Assembly: GCA_035314825.1 (NCBI GenBank)
Contig: DATFYX010000066.1
Coordinates: 46,503 to 110,502 of the forward strand
Direction: 5' to 3'
Origin: Candidatus Eremiobacteraceae bacterium
Lineage (GTDB): Bacteria > Vulcanimicrobiota > Vulcanimicrobiia > Eremiobacterales > Eremiobacteraceae
Length of the DNA: 64,000 nt
Made by a program: the position numbers and the translations under genes. Each line of letters opens with the position of its first letter. Position 1 is the stretch's first letter. Below the pieces are notes generated by a model. The model made no database searches and was not told the origin of the DNA. It saw nothing but the letters and a program-made list of their open reading frames with translations. Of this stretch, positions 7,635-16,672 are shown piece by piece.

Positions 7635-8312
7635 GTGCGACAGCCGGCTCCTCGATGGCACGGTGGCGGTCAACTCGATCCGACCGCTGCGTATGCCATC
7701 GTCGCGGACGCCAATGCCGTTCCCCAGCCGCTGCCGGGCGAGCTTGCAACCCCCTCTCCGTTCATCCGCGCGCTGGTCCGCGCCGCGAAACTCGCGGCAG
7801 AAGCGGCTGCGTTGCTCATCTTGCTCGCGCTGTTCTTCGTTCGCCTGCCGCAGGTCAGCGGGCACTCCATGGAACCGCAGTTGCGCGCCGGCGAACACGT
7901 CGTCATCAACACGCTCGCGTACGATCTGCGCGTGGGCGGCGGCGATCGCCCGCTGTTCGACCACGCGCTCTACCCGATCGAGCGCGGCGACGTCGTCGCA
8001 TTCATCCACGCAGGCGCCGACGGAGAAGAAGTCTATCTCAAACGCGTCATCGGTGTGCCCAACGAGACGGTCGCGATCACACGCGGCGCAGTCATCGTGA
8101 ACGGCCTGCAGCTGCCCGAACCGTACCTATCCAAGCCCGATGCCGCGAATTCGCCCGCGCTGCGCGTGCCGGCAGGCTCGTATTTCGTGCTCGGCGACAA
8201 TCGCGCCGAGTCCGACGACTCGCGCGCGTTCGGCGCCGTGCCGCGCACGGCGATCATCGGCCGGGCCCAGCTGGTCGTATGGCCGCTCAACCGTGCCGCG
8301 CTCATCCGCTAA
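7635..8312 (+). CDS. lepB: Type I signal peptidase (second copy)
   Basis: A 225-residue SPase I with one N-terminal membrane helix (LLILLALFFVRLP), serine box VSGHSMEPQL, lysine box VYLKRVIGVPNE and late motif GDNRAESDDSRAFG. GTG 7635 is the best in-frame start; no ATG, GTG or TTG lies between it and the membrane helix, and no good ribosome site precedes it, so the start is uncertain. It overlaps the rbgA start by 20 bases and keeps the usual lepB-rbgA-rnhB-yraN order, so this copy may be the one left in the ancestral position. Confidence 0.9.
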   Translation: MRQPAPRWHGGGQLDPTAAYAIVADANAVPQPLPGELATPSPFIRALVRAAKLAAEAAALLILLALFFVRLPQVSGHSMEPQLRAGEHVVINTLAYDLRVGGGDRPLFDHALYPIERGDVVAFIHAGADGEEVYLKRVIGVPNETVAITRGAVIVNGLQLPEPYLSKPDAANSPALRVPAGSYFVLGDNRAESDDSRAFGAVPRTAIIGRAQLVVWPLNRAALIR

Positions 8313-9105
8313 GGACAAGGCCGCCGCGAGCTGGTTCCCCGGCCATATGGCCGCGGGCATGCGCGCACTCGATGAGTTCGCCGGTCTTATCGACCTGGTC
8401 GTCGAGGTGCGCGACGCGCGCGTGCCCGCCGCCACGGCCGTCGCAGGATTGCACCCCAAGCTGCGCGCCAAGCCTCGTCTCATCGTGCTCAACCGCGAGG
8501 ATCTCGCCGATCCGCGTGCGACCACGGCGTGGGTGCGCGCCTTGCGCGCGCAGTGGCCGGCGTACGCGACGATGGGCACCAATGCGGCGACGCTGCGCGC
8601 CGTGCGCACCGCTATCGCGAGCGCGCCGCGGCGCCGCGCCGTGCTGCACGTGGCGGTCGTCGGCGCTCCCAATACCGGCAAGTCGTCGGTCATCAACGGG
8701 CTGAGCCGGCGCAAGCGCGCGCGCGCGCAGGACCGGCCTGGCGTGACGCGCCACGCTCAGTGGCTCGCGCTTGTGCCGGGCACCGAGCTGCTTGATACGC
8801 CGGGCGTGCTGCCGCCCAAGATCGTCGATCGCGATGCGGCGTGGCAGCTCGCCGCGTGCGGATGTCTGCCGGAGACCGCGTACGATCCCGAAGCGGTCGT
8901 CGAACGTCTGGGCGCGTGGCTGAAAGAGCATGGGCCCGCTCACGCCGCTGCGCGCGTTTCGATCGAAGAATTCGCGCGCGCGCGCGGGATGCTGCGCAAA
9001 GGCGGCGAAGTCGACCGCGCCGGGGCTGCCCGCACGCTGCTCGTCGAATTCCGCGCAGGCACGCTCGGCCGCTTCACGTTCGAACTTCCGAGAGAGGCTT
9101 CGTGA
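8293..9105 (+). CDS. rbgA: Ribosome biogenesis GTPase RbgA/YlqF-like
   Basis: A circularly permuted GTPase that helps late 50S assembly. The 270 residues begin with the family signature WFPGHMAAGM, then the motifs in permuted order: NRED (G4), GAPNTGKSSVIN (G1, P-loop) and DTPGVL (G3). It starts at GTG 8293 inside the end of lepB2; its TGA overlaps the GTG of rnhB. The G4 motif is N-R-E-D rather than N-K-x-D, a tolerated variant. Confidence 0.92.
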   Translation: MPRSSAKDKAAASWFPGHMAAGMRALDEFAGLIDLVVEVRDARVPAATAVAGLHPKLRAKPRLIVLNREDLADPRATTAWVRALRAQWPAYATMGTNAATLRAVRTAIASAPRRRAVLHVAVVGAPNTGKSSVINGLSRRKRARAQDRPGVTRHAQWLALVPGTELLDTPGVLPPKIVDRDAAWQLAACGCLPETAYDPEAVVERLGAWLKEHGPAHAAARVSIEEFARARGMLRKGGEVDRAGAARTLLVEFRAGTLGRFTFELPREAS

Positions 9106-9761
9106 CCCCCAAAGAACGTCAGCGTCTTCGTCGGTTGCACGCCTACGAACGCGCCGCTTGGGAGAGCGGCGCTCGCTACATCTGCGGCGTGGACGAGGTC
9201 GGGCGAGGTCCCCTGGCCGGGCCGGTGGTCGCGGGCGCGGTGATCATCTCGGCGCCGCTGCGCTTGGAATTCCTCAACGACAGCAAGCAGGTGACCGAGC
9301 TGCGCCGCGTCGATCTCGACGCGGCCATCCGCGCGCAGGCGGTATGCGTCTCGCTTGGCTGGGTCGAGCCCGACGAGATCGACCGCATCAACATCTTGGC
9401 GGCGACCAAAGTGGCGATGAACCGAGCGCTGGCGGGCTTGAGCCAAGCGCCATGCCGCGTCTTCGTCGACGCGCTGTCGATCCCGGGCTGCCCGTTTCCC
9501 CAATCGCCGATCATCGGCGGCGACCGCAAGTCCGCCGCCATCGCCGCGGCGAGCATCGTCGCGAAAGTCGCGCGCGACGCCTTCATGTCGCGCATGGAGG
9601 CCGAGTATCCGGGTTACGGTTTCGCCGAGCACAAGGGCTACAGCACGGCATCGCACTTCGACGCGCTCGACCGGCTGGGTCCGTGCGCCATCCATCGCCG
9701 CTCGTTCATGCCGGTGGTCTCGCCGCGGCTCAAGTTCATGTACGAGAGCGATGCCTTGTGA
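9102..9761 (+). CDS. rnhB: Ribonuclease HII
   Basis: Removes RNA from RNA-DNA hybrids and single ribonucleotides from DNA. The 219-residue protein shows GVDEVGRGPLAGPVVAGAV with the first two catalytic acids, VFVDAL, and GGDRKSAAIAAASIVAKVAR with the later catalytic residues; PGYGFAEHKGYST is also typical. It starts at GTG 9102 (GTGA overlap with rbgA) and ends overlapping yraN. Confidence 0.96.
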   Translation: MTPKERQRLRRLHAYERAAWESGARYICGVDEVGRGPLAGPVVAGAVIISAPLRLEFLNDSKQVTELRRVDLDAAIRAQAVCVSLGWVEPDEIDRINILAATKVAMNRALAGLSQAPCRVFVDALSIPGCPFPQSPIIGGDRKSAAIAAASIVAKVARDAFMSRMEAEYPGYGFAEHKGYSTASHFDALDRLGPCAIHRRSFMPVVSPRLKFMYESDAL

Positions 9762-10135
9762 CGCGCGGCAAGGCTGTCTCGACCGTTGCCGCCGGCAGCG
9801 CAGCCGAAGCGGCCGCTGCGACGTTCCTGCGCGACCGCGGCTATCACGTGCTCGAGCGCAATTTCCGCTGCCGCGGCGGCGAGATCGATCTGATCGCGCT
9901 TGACGGCGGCACGCTGGTCTTCATCGAGGTCAAGATGCGGCGCACCCTGAGCCGCGGCGCGCCGATCGAGGCCGTCACGCCGCTCAAACAGGCGCGCGTC
10001 GCGCGCGCCGCGCAATCGTACCTCGCGTTCTCGGGGCGCGTCTTCCCGCGCATCCGGTTCGACGTCATCAGCGTCATGCGCACCTCGGCCCGGACCGAGA
10101 TCACGCACTTCAAAGCGGCGTTCGAAGCGATCTGA
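9758..10135 (+). CDS. yraN: YraN/UPF0102 family endonuclease-like protein
   Basis: A 125-residue restriction endonuclease-like fold protein: AAATFLRDRGYHVLERNFRC, then GGEIDLIALDGGTLVFIEVK, which carries the D...ExK active-site pattern. The family sits next to rnhB in many bacteria; its exact role in DNA processing is unsettled. It starts at GTG 9758 and its TGA overlaps the ATG of the kinase gene. Confidence 0.92.
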   Translation: MTRGKAVSTVAAGSAAEAAAATFLRDRGYHVLERNFRCRGGEIDLIALDGGTLVFIEVKMRRTLSRGAPIEAVTPLKQARVARAAQSYLAFSGRVFPRIRFDVISVMRTSARTEITHFKAAFEAI

Positions 10136-11145
10136 TGCAGCTGCAGCCCGGCGCGGTCTTGGCCGACCGCTATCGCATCGTCGAACGCATCGGCTCGGGC
10201 GGGATGGGCGAGGTCTACCGCGGCTACGACCACGGGCTCGAGCGCGAAGTTGCCATCAAGGTGCTCGCGGCGCACTCGGACGACGTCAATCGCCGGTTTC
10301 TCGCCGAGGCGCAGGCGATGGCTCGGCTCAACCATCCGAACATCGTCGCGGTCTATGACGTCGGCATGGACTCGCACATCTCGTACATCATCATGGAGTG
10401 CGTGCATGGCGCGACGATCCGCGACATCGACCGCAGCGCCTGCACCGTCGCGCGCGCGGTCGACCTCGTGCTGCAGGTCGTCGGCGCGCTCGCGTTCGCG
10501 CACGAGCACGACGTGGTGCATCGCGACATCAAGCCGGGCAACGTCATCGTCGGCGAGGACGGCGTCGTCAAAGTGACCGATTTCGGGCTTGCGCGGCGCA
10601 TGTCCGACGTCGGCAATCTGTCGCAAAGCTCCGAGATCGTCGGCACGGTCGCGTACCTGCCGCCGGAGCGCTTCATGGGCAAGACCGGGGACCGCTCGAG
10701 CGATCTCTACTCGGTCGGCGTGCTGATCTACGAGCTGGTGACCGGATCGCTGCCGTTCGCCGAATCATCCGAGGATCTCGTCTCGACGATGATTGCGCAC
10801 GTGAACGAAGTGCCGCGGCCGCCGCGCCTGCTCAACCCGGCCATCCCGCCCGAGCTCGACCGCATCGTCGTGCGCCTGCTGGAGAGCGAACCCCAACGCC
10901 GCTTCCCGGACGCACCATCGCTGCGCGCCGCGCTCGAGGCAGCGCGCGAACGCGGCGGTCCCGGCTGGTCGACGACCTTGCCGCAGGCGACGTCGTCGCA
11001 GAACGCGCTCTCGCGCAGCACGTACGCGGAAGCGCTGGCGCTGATGGAACGCGGCATCCTGGCGGGGCGCGGCGGCGATGCGGACGGCGCGCAGCGCTCC
11101 TATCGCGAAGCGATCGACATCGTCATCGAAGAGCGCGAGCGCTGA
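10135..11145 (+). CDS. Ser/Thr protein kinase (PknB-type, soluble)
   Basis: A 336-residue Hanks-type kinase: glycine loop GSGGMGEVYRG, VAIK lysine, catalytic loop HRDIKPGN, DFGLARR, and the PPERF activation segment end. It has no membrane helix and no PASTA domains. The last 60 residues are helical (YAEALALMERGILAGRGGDA), TPR-like, and may bind a partner. It starts at ATG 10135 overlapping the yraN stop and is followed by a small membrane protein and a UspA-like protein, probable co-transcribed signalling genes. Confidence 0.95.
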   Translation: MQLQPGAVLADRYRIVERIGSGGMGEVYRGYDHGLEREVAIKVLAAHSDDVNRRFLAEAQAMARLNHPNIVAVYDVGMDSHISYIIMECVHGATIRDIDRSACTVARAVDLVLQVVGALAFAHEHDVVHRDIKPGNVIVGEDGVVKVTDFGLARRMSDVGNLSQSSEIVGTVAYLPPERFMGKTGDRSSDLYSVGVLIYELVTGSLPFAESSEDLVSTMIAHVNEVPRPPRLLNPAIPPELDRIVVRLLESEPQRRFPDAPSLRAALEAARERGGPGWSTTLPQATSSQNALSRSTYAEALALMERGILAGRGGDADGAQRSYREAIDIVIEERER

Positions 11146-11146
11146 C

Positions 11147-11356
11147 ATGCTCGCGTCCGGCCGCCTGCGCTTCAAGATCTTCACCTCGTTCGCCATCGCC
11201 GCGCTGGGCATCATCGCGCTGGTGCGCTTGACCGTCATCGCACCGCCTTCGAGCGATACCGCCTTCGCCTATCTGGTCCTGGCCTTGCTCATCGCGGCCG
11301 CGCTGTGGCGTGGGCTCATCTACCTGCGCGCAGCGCGCGGACCGGCGCGCCCGTGA
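11147..11356 (+). CDS. Small two-helix membrane protein
   Basis: A 69-residue protein from ATG 11147, one base after the kinase stop. It has two hydrophobic segments (IFTSFAIAALGIIALVRL and FAYLVLALLIAAALWRGLIY) and basic ends. No family recognised. Its location between kinase and UspA-like genes suggests one transcript. Confidence 0.7.
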   Translation: MLASGRLRFKIFTSFAIAALGIIALVRLTVIAPPSSDTAFAYLVLALLIAAALWRGLIYLRAARGPARP

Positions 11357-11363
11357 GGCTCTC

Positions 11364-11981
11364 GTGATCACGCCGGACCCGCTCGGCATCGTCATCGCGC
11401 TGGTCGTCGTCGGCGCAGTGAGCTCGACGCTGTATTGGATGTTGCATCCGGCGCTGAGCCGCTCGGCGCTCATCGCGCAGACCGCGTCCACGCAGGCCAG
11501 TGAGATCTCAGGCAAGGTGCTGGTCGTCTTCTCGACCGACATCAACTCGCTCGTGCTGATGGCGCTTGCCGCCCGCATGGCCAAGCGGCAGCAGGCGACC
11601 GTGGTCGCCATCTACGTGATCGAAGTGCCGTACACGCTGCCGATCGAGGCCGATCTGCCCCAAGCCGAGCGGCGTGCGCTCGCTTCGTTGAACGCCGCCG
11701 AGGAGGTCGCCCGCAAGGCGGGAGTCGACATCGAAACGCGCATGATTCGCGACCGCCAGACGGGAACTGCCATCCTCCGGGCGGCGCAGGAAGAGAGCGC
11801 TAGCCTTATCGTCATGGGCACGTATCGCGAACACGGCTATGCGGGCGCGCCGCTCGCCAAAGCGATCGAGTTCGTGACCACGCATACGACGACCGACGTG
11901 CTGATCGGCGTATCCAGCATCGACGCGAAAAGCATACTGAGCGTCGCGCCGGCCGACATGGTCGCGGATAAGGGGAAATGA
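11364..11981 (+). CDS. Membrane-anchored universal stress protein (UspA domain)
   Basis: A 205-residue protein: one N-terminal membrane helix (PLGIVIALVVVGAVSSTLYW), then a UspA-type alpha/beta domain from about residue 50 (KVLVVFSTDINSLVLMALAA, VVAIYVIEVPYTLP, SLIVMGTYREHGY, VLIGV). The G-x2-G-x9-G(S/T) ATP loop of Usp is only partly recognisable, so nucleotide binding is uncertain. It starts at GTG 11364; its end overlaps the next ATG by 4 bases. Confidence 0.8.
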   Translation: MITPDPLGIVIALVVVGAVSSTLYWMLHPALSRSALIAQTASTQASEISGKVLVVFSTDINSLVLMALAARMAKRQQATVVAIYVIEVPYTLPIEADLPQAERRALASLNAAEEVARKAGVDIETRMIRDRQTGTAILRAAQEESASLIVMGTYREHGYAGAPLAKAIEFVTTHTTTDVLIGVSSIDAKSILSVAPADMVADKGK

Positions 11982-12676
11982 TGGCGATGAGACCTTTGGG
12001 CGTGATCGACGCTGCGGCCGGCCTGATGGCCGCTTCGGTCGTCCTCATGGGCGCCGCGTCGCCCGCGCCCTCACCCGCCGGTTCGCCCGGCGCGCCGATG
12101 ACCTCAGAACAGTGGATCGCGAAGTACCAAACCGCCTGGGATGCGCTCAAGACGTATCAGTGCACGATCACGTCGCGCGAGTACCTCAACGGCCGCGTCC
12201 AGGACCGGGTCTACGTCATCAAAGTCCAAAAGCCGACGTCGGTGCGGCTCGACATCGTCGGCGGCGACGGCAAAGGCAGCGCGGCCGTATGGCAGGGCGG
12301 CGACACGGTGAACGGGCATCAGGGCGGCTTCCTCTCGATCATCCATCTGAACCTGAACATCCACAACAAGATCGCCACCACTATGCGCGGGCGCACGATC
12401 GCTCAGGCCAGCTTCGGCGCGGACCTCGACGAGATCAAGTCGATCAAATGGAAATCGACCGACGTCACGGTCGCCGGAGAGCGGTTCACGATGACGGGCG
12501 TACCGCAGGACCCTGCGCAGGACGACGGCATCGCCAAAGAGGTCATGACTCTTGGCGCGAACGGCCTGCCCGTCGAGCTCACCGAATACGACACCGCCGG
12601 GATGGTCGCGCGGCACGAAGTGTATACCGACGTGCAAGTGGACATCACGCTGCCGGACTCGACCTGGCACACCTGA
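11978..12676 (+). CDS. Secreted DUF1571/LolA-like protein
   Basis: A 232-residue exported protein with a signal peptide ending near ASPAPSPAG. The mature part (SEQWIAKYQTAWDALKTYQC then beta-rich segments such as DRVYVIKVQKPTSVRLDIVG, VTVAGERFTMTGV) resembles the LolA/LppX-like half barrel seen in DUF1571 and lipoprotein-sorting relatives. It may bind a lipid. One Cys (YQCT) follows the helix. It ends the gene run that starts at rbgA. Confidence 0.65.
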   Translation: MMAMRPLGVIDAAAGLMAASVVLMGAASPAPSPAGSPGAPMTSEQWIAKYQTAWDALKTYQCTITSREYLNGRVQDRVYVIKVQKPTSVRLDIVGGDGKGSAAVWQGGDTVNGHQGGFLSIIHLNLNIHNKIATTMRGRTIAQASFGADLDEIKSIKWKSTDVTVAGERFTMTGVPQDPAQDDGIAKEVMTLGANGLPVELTEYDTAGMVARHEVYTDVQVDITLPDSTWHT

Positions 12677-12696
12677 TCCGCTAGGTTCGGCGCTGC

Positions 12697-13035
12697 CTAG
12701 ACCTCGCCGGTCGCCGTGCGGTCGTCGAGCTCCGCGCCCGCGTCGCTGTACGCCTGGCGCAGCGCGAGCAGCGATTGGTGGCGCGTCACATCTTTGGGAT
12801 CGGGCGTTGCGTCCGCGCCGAGATCGCCGGTCTCGAACACGCCGTATTTCTTCTCCAGCGCGCTGACATAGGAGTCGATGTCGGTGCACACCTCGTCGAA
12901 CTCTTTGAGCAGGCGCTGCAGCTCGGGCGTGAGCGAGTGCTCGACCGCCGCGAGGCGTTCGGCGTCGTCCGGACCGGTGAATTTCTTCCAGCGCGCTACC
13001 ATCGGGTCCAACCGCTCCCAGATATGTTCCGCCAT
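12697..13035 (-). CDS. Hypothetical helical protein
   Basis: A 112-residue acidic, largely alpha-helical soluble protein (AERLAAVEHSLTPELQRLLKEF, YVSALEKKYGVF) with no recognisable domain. It starts at ATG 13035, 6 bases after the rbsC stop, so it is probably the last gene of the sugar transporter operon. Confidence 0.65.
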   Translation of the reverse strand: MAEHIWERLDPMVARWKKFTGPDDAERLAAVEHSLTPELQRLLKEFDEVCTDIDSYVSALEKKYGVFETGDLGADATPDPKDVTRHQSLLALRQAYSDAGAELDDRTATGEV

Positions 13036-13041
13036 GTCTCC

Positions 13042-14100
13042 TTATCCTGACGCGAAGTAGCGCTTGCGCAGCTCGTCGAGCAGTACCGCTGCCAATATCA
13101 CCGCGCCCAGCACGACTTCCTGCGCGTACGACTGGACGTTCAGCAGATTCATGAGATTATACAGCATGCCGATGAGCAGCGCGCCGACGAACGTGCCTAC
13201 CAGCGATCCGCGCCCGCCCATCAGCGACGTGCCCCCGACAACAACGGCGGCGATCGACTGGAGCTCGTAGCCCTGGCCCGATTGCGGGATGCCCGAGTTC
13301 AGGCGCGCGGCGAGCAGCAGGCTGGCGACGCCGGCGAGCGCCCCGGAGATGATGTAGACGGACAGTTTGACGCCGAACACGTTGACGCCCGACAGCCGGG
13401 CGGCTTCTTCGTTGCCGCCGATCGCATAGACGTAACGCCCGAAGCGCGTGCGCGTGAGCACGAAGTTGCCGGCCAGCACGACGACCAGCATGATGATGAC
13501 CGGCACCGGGATGCCCGGGATATTGAAGATGTGTCCGATACCGATCAGTCCGCTGCCGATGAAGTTGAAGGCTTGATTGTCGATCTCGATCGGCCGGCCG
13601 CCCGTGAACAAGAACGCGGCGCCGCGCGCCATCAGCATCATCGCCAACGTCGTGATGAACGGCGGGAGGTTGAAGCGCACGACCGGCAGGCCGTTGATGG
13701 AGCCGGCGGCACCGCCGACGCCGACGCCGACGAGCGTCGCCAGCACGACGCCGAGCGCAGCCGATGATTCTCCCGCCAGCACGCCCGCCATCAGCACGCC
13801 GGTGAGCGCGATGAGCGAGCCGACCGAGAGGTCGATGCCTGCGGTGATGATGACGAATGTCTGGCCGGAAGCCAGGATCGCGTTCACCGATATCTGGCGC
13901 AGCACGTTGATGACATTGCCGGGCGCGAGGAAGTCGCCGTGGGTCAGCGCGTTCAGCAGGCCCAGCAGCACCGCGAGGCCGGCGATGAGGCCGGCGGCGC
14001 GCCACGCCGCGTTGCGCCGGTTGACGGCCGCCGCTTTGGCAGCCGCTGTTTCGGCGGCTTGCGCGCTGGGCGGAGTTATCGGCGCAAGCGGTGTGCTCAT
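13042..14100 (-). CDS. rbsC: Ribose-type ABC transporter permease
   Basis: A 352-residue permease of the RbsC/AraH/XylH group with about 8-10 membrane helices. Diagnostic segments are GQTFVIITAGIDLSVGSLIAL, FITTLAMMLMARG and the EAA-like cytoplasmic part GGNEEAARLSGVNVFGVK. It forms the membrane channel with two copies per transporter. It overlaps the rbsA stop (ATGA). The first 30 residues are an Ala-rich cytoplasmic tail. Confidence 0.93.
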   Translation of the reverse strand: MSTPLAPITPPSAQAAETAAAKAAAVNRRNAAWRAAGLIAGLAVLLGLLNALTHGDFLAPGNVINVLRQISVNAILASGQTFVIITAGIDLSVGSLIALTGVLMAGVLAGESSAALGVVLATLVGVGVGGAAGSINGLPVVRFNLPPFITTLAMMLMARGAAFLFTGGRPIEIDNQAFNFIGSGLIGIGHIFNIPGIPVPVIIMLVVVLAGNFVLTRTRFGRYVYAIGGNEEAARLSGVNVFGVKLSVYIISGALAGVASLLLAARLNSGIPQSGQGYELQSIAAVVVGGTSLMGGRGSLVGTFVGALLIGMLYNLMNLLNVQSYAQEVVLGAVILAAVLLDELRKRYFASG

Positions 14101-15614
14101 GCGGCGCCCGTCGCCAGGCGGATCACCGTCTCGGGCGTGGCTTCGCCGCGCGCGAACTCGCGCACCAGCCGGCCGCCTCGCATGACGCCGATGCGCATCG
14201 ACATGCCCAGGACTTCAGGCAGCTCGGACGAGACCATGATGATGCCGGTCCCCGATCGCGCAAGCGAGACCATCAGCTCGTAGATCTCGGCTTTAGCGCC
14301 GACGTCGATGCCGCGCGTCGGTTCGTCGAAGCAGATGACGGTCGCCCGTTCCAACAGCCACTTCGCGAGCACGACTTTTTGTTGATTCCCGCCCGAAAGC
14401 GAACGCACGGCCTGTTCGATCGACCGCGCGCGCACGCGTAATTCAGCCGCCAGGCCTGCGACGGCGGCCGTCTCCTTTCCTCGCTCGATGACGCCGAACT
14501 CGGAGAAGTCCGCTAGATGCGGCAAGGTGACGTTCTCGCGGATCGACATGCCCAGCACCAAGCCTTGCGTCTTGCGATCCTCGGTGACCAGCGCGAGTCC
14601 GGCGGCGATGCCGTCGTGCGGACTTTTCAGGTGCAGCGTCTTGCCCGCAAGCGTCAGCGTGCCCGAAGCGAAGCGGTCGGCGCCGCAGATCGCGCGCAGC
14701 AGCGAGGTGCGGCCCGATCCGACCAAGCCTGCGATGCCGTAGATCTCACCGGCATAGACGTCGAGGTCGACATCGGCGATGCGCCCAGGCATCGTCAGCC
14801 CGCGCACCGACAGCAGCGGCGTGTCGTGCGGCGGATCCGGCGGCAGCGCCGGGTAATGCGCGTCCAGCGCGCGCCCGACCATGAGCCTGATGACGTCGTC
14901 TTGCGTGAAGTCGGCACGCGGCCTGGTCTCGATAAGCCGGCCGTCGCGGAACACCGTGATGCGATCGGCGATCTGGAACACCTCTTCGAGCCGATGCGAG
15001 ATGTAGACGATGCCGACGCCGTGCGCCGTGAGCGTGCGGATGATGGCGAAGAGGCGATCCACCTCCTGGCCGGTCAGCGCCGCCGACGGCTCGTCCATGA
15101 AGATCACGCGCGCTTCGACCGAGAGCGCCTTGGCGATCTCGATCATCTGCTGCTGCGCGACCGACAGCGTGCGGATGGGTGCGTCGAGCGGCACGTCGAC
15201 GCCCAGGCGTGCGAGCGCGGCCGCGGCCAGCGCGCGCGCTGCGCGGACGTCGATCGCGATGCCGCGCACCGGCTCGTGACCTAAGATGATGTTCTGCGCC
15301 GCGGTGAGCTGCGGCACCAGGTTGAACTCCTGATGGATCACCGCGATGCCGAGCGCCTCTGATTGGCGCGGATCGGTGATGGTCACGTCGCGGCCGGCGA
15401 CTTCGATGCTGCCGGCGTCCGCGCGCACCGCGCCCGACAGGACGTTGACCAGCGTGGACTTGCCGGCGCCGTTCTCGCCGACCAGTGCATGCACTTCGCC
15501 GGCGCGCACGTCGAAATCGATGCCGTCGAGCGCGCGCACGCCCGGATAGCTCTTCGAGATCCCGCGCAGGACCAGGTACGGCGGCGCCGCTGCGGAGGCG
15601 TCCGTTGTCGGCAT
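14097..15614 (-). CDS. rbsA: Ribose-type ABC transporter ATPase (two NBDs)
   Basis: A 505-residue fused double ATPase. Domain 1 has GENGAGKST (Walker A), LSVAQQQM (signature) and VIFMDEPSAAL (Walker B). Domain 2 has a degenerate Walker A GLVGSGRTS, LSGGNQQKVVLAKWL and VICFDEPTRGID, the usual asymmetry of RbsA/MglA proteins. Start ATG 15614 is 5 bases after the rbsB stop. The degenerate second site is expected in this family, not a defect. Confidence 0.94.
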   Translation of the reverse strand: MPTTDASAAAPPYLVLRGISKSYPGVRALDGIDFDVRAGEVHALVGENGAGKSTLVNVLSGAVRADAGSIEVAGRDVTITDPRQSEALGIAVIHQEFNLVPQLTAAQNIILGHEPVRGIAIDVRAARALAAAALARLGVDVPLDAPIRTLSVAQQQMIEIAKALSVEARVIFMDEPSAALTGQEVDRLFAIIRTLTAHGVGIVYISHRLEEVFQIADRITVFRDGRLIETRPRADFTQDDVIRLMVGRALDAHYPALPPDPPHDTPLLSVRGLTMPGRIADVDLDVYAGEIYGIAGLVGSGRTSLLRAICGADRFASGTLTLAGKTLHLKSPHDGIAAGLALVTEDRKTQGLVLGMSIRENVTLPHLADFSEFGVIERGKETAAVAGLAAELRVRARSIEQAVRSLSGGNQQKVVLAKWLLERATVICFDEPTRGIDVGAKAEIYELMVSLARSGTGIIMVSSELPEVLGMSMRIGVMRGGRLVREFARGEATPETVIRLATGAA

Positions 15615-15619
15615 GTCGC

Positions 15620-16594
15620 CTATTTCGCCGTGCTTGGCCCCGTGTACGAACCGACGGCGACCGGTATCTTCGCCGGCGGCGTCTTGCCGGAGAAATAATC
15701 GTGGATCGCGTCGATCGTCAGCTTGCCGATCTGATCGGGATGCTGTTCGGGGTCGCCCACCATCTGGCCGGCGTCGATCGCGGTCCTGGCTTCGGGGTTG
15801 GCGTCGTATCCGACGATCTTGATCGTGCCGACTTTGCCGGCAGATTTCACCGCGGCCAGCGCCCCGAGCGCCGAATCGTCGTTGATGCCGAAGATGCCGG
15901 CGAGACTCGGAAAACGCTGCAGCAGGTTGTCGGTGACCGACGCCGCCATCGCGCGTTCTCCGCCTGCGGGCTGGTCGGCGACGATATGCACGTTGGGATA
16001 CTTCGCGGCGAGCTCATCTTTGAAGCCTTTCACGCGATCTTGCACCGATGTGACTTCGGGCTCGTCGATGATCGCGATGGTTCCGCTTCCGTTGAGCGCC
16101 GCGCCGAGCAGATCTGCCGCGACTTGGCCGCCTTGGATGTTGTCGGACGCGATGTGCGAGACCACCGTGCCGCGCGACGCCGTGCTCGCGATGTCGGCGG
16201 TGAACACCGGCACCTTTGCGTTGTTCGCCTCGACGATCGCGGGTCCGACCGCTTTGGAGTCCGCGGGGGAGAGAATGATGACGTCGACGTGCTTGCTGAG
16301 GAAGTCCTCGACTTGCGACGTCTGCTTGGCCTGGTCGTGATTGGCGTCGGTGAAGACGATCGTGTAGCCGTACTTGCCCGCCTCGTCCTTCATGCCTTGC
16401 TCCATCGCTTGATAGAACTGGGCTTGCAGGTCGAGCAGGGAAACGCCGATGCTCTTCGAGCCGGACACGTTGCCGGCGGCGCTCGCCGTCGTGCCGGGGC
16501 TTTGCGCGGCCGTGGGCGACGAGCTCTTAGAGCAGCTCGCCAACGTCAGGATCGCCGCGGCGATCGCCAGAATCCGAAGGCCACGCTGTTTCAA
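15620..16594 (-). CDS. rbsB: Ribose-type ABC transporter substrate-binding lipoprotein
   Basis: A 324-residue periplasmic-binding protein 1 fold with a lipobox (LTLASCSKSS), so anchored by a lipid. The core (SIGVSLLDLQAQFYQAMEQG, VDVIILSPADSKAVGPAI, GIFGINDDSALGALAAV, VGYDANPEA) is typical of sugar binders of the ribose/galactose group; the exact sugar is not determined. An AGGAGG-type site (RC of CCTCC) lies before ATG 16594. It heads the operon rbsB-rbsA-rbsC. Confidence 0.93.
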   Translation of the reverse strand: MKQRGLRILAIAAAILTLASCSKSSSPTAAQSPGTTASAAGNVSGSKSIGVSLLDLQAQFYQAMEQGMKDEAGKYGYTIVFTDANHDQAKQTSQVEDFLSKHVDVIILSPADSKAVGPAIVEANNAKVPVFTADIASTASRGTVVSHIASDNIQGGQVAADLLGAALNGSGTIAIIDEPEVTSVQDRVKGFKDELAAKYPNVHIVADQPAGGERAMAASVTDNLLQRFPSLAGIFGINDDSALGALAAVKSAGKVGTIKIVGYDANPEARTAIDAGQMVGDPEQHPDQIGKLTIDAIHDYFSGKTPPAKIPVAVGSYTGPSTAK

Positions 16595-16672
16595 ATCAAC
16601 CTCCTGAGGCGGCCGCGTTCGTCCTGCCGAACGATACGGGTCGCATGCGCGTTCGAGAAAGCCGCGGCGCTC

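Noticed and set aside
6318..8009. 563-codon version of the MFS gene
   Set aside because: The extra N-terminus is the antisense of lepB2 and does not resemble MFS proteins.
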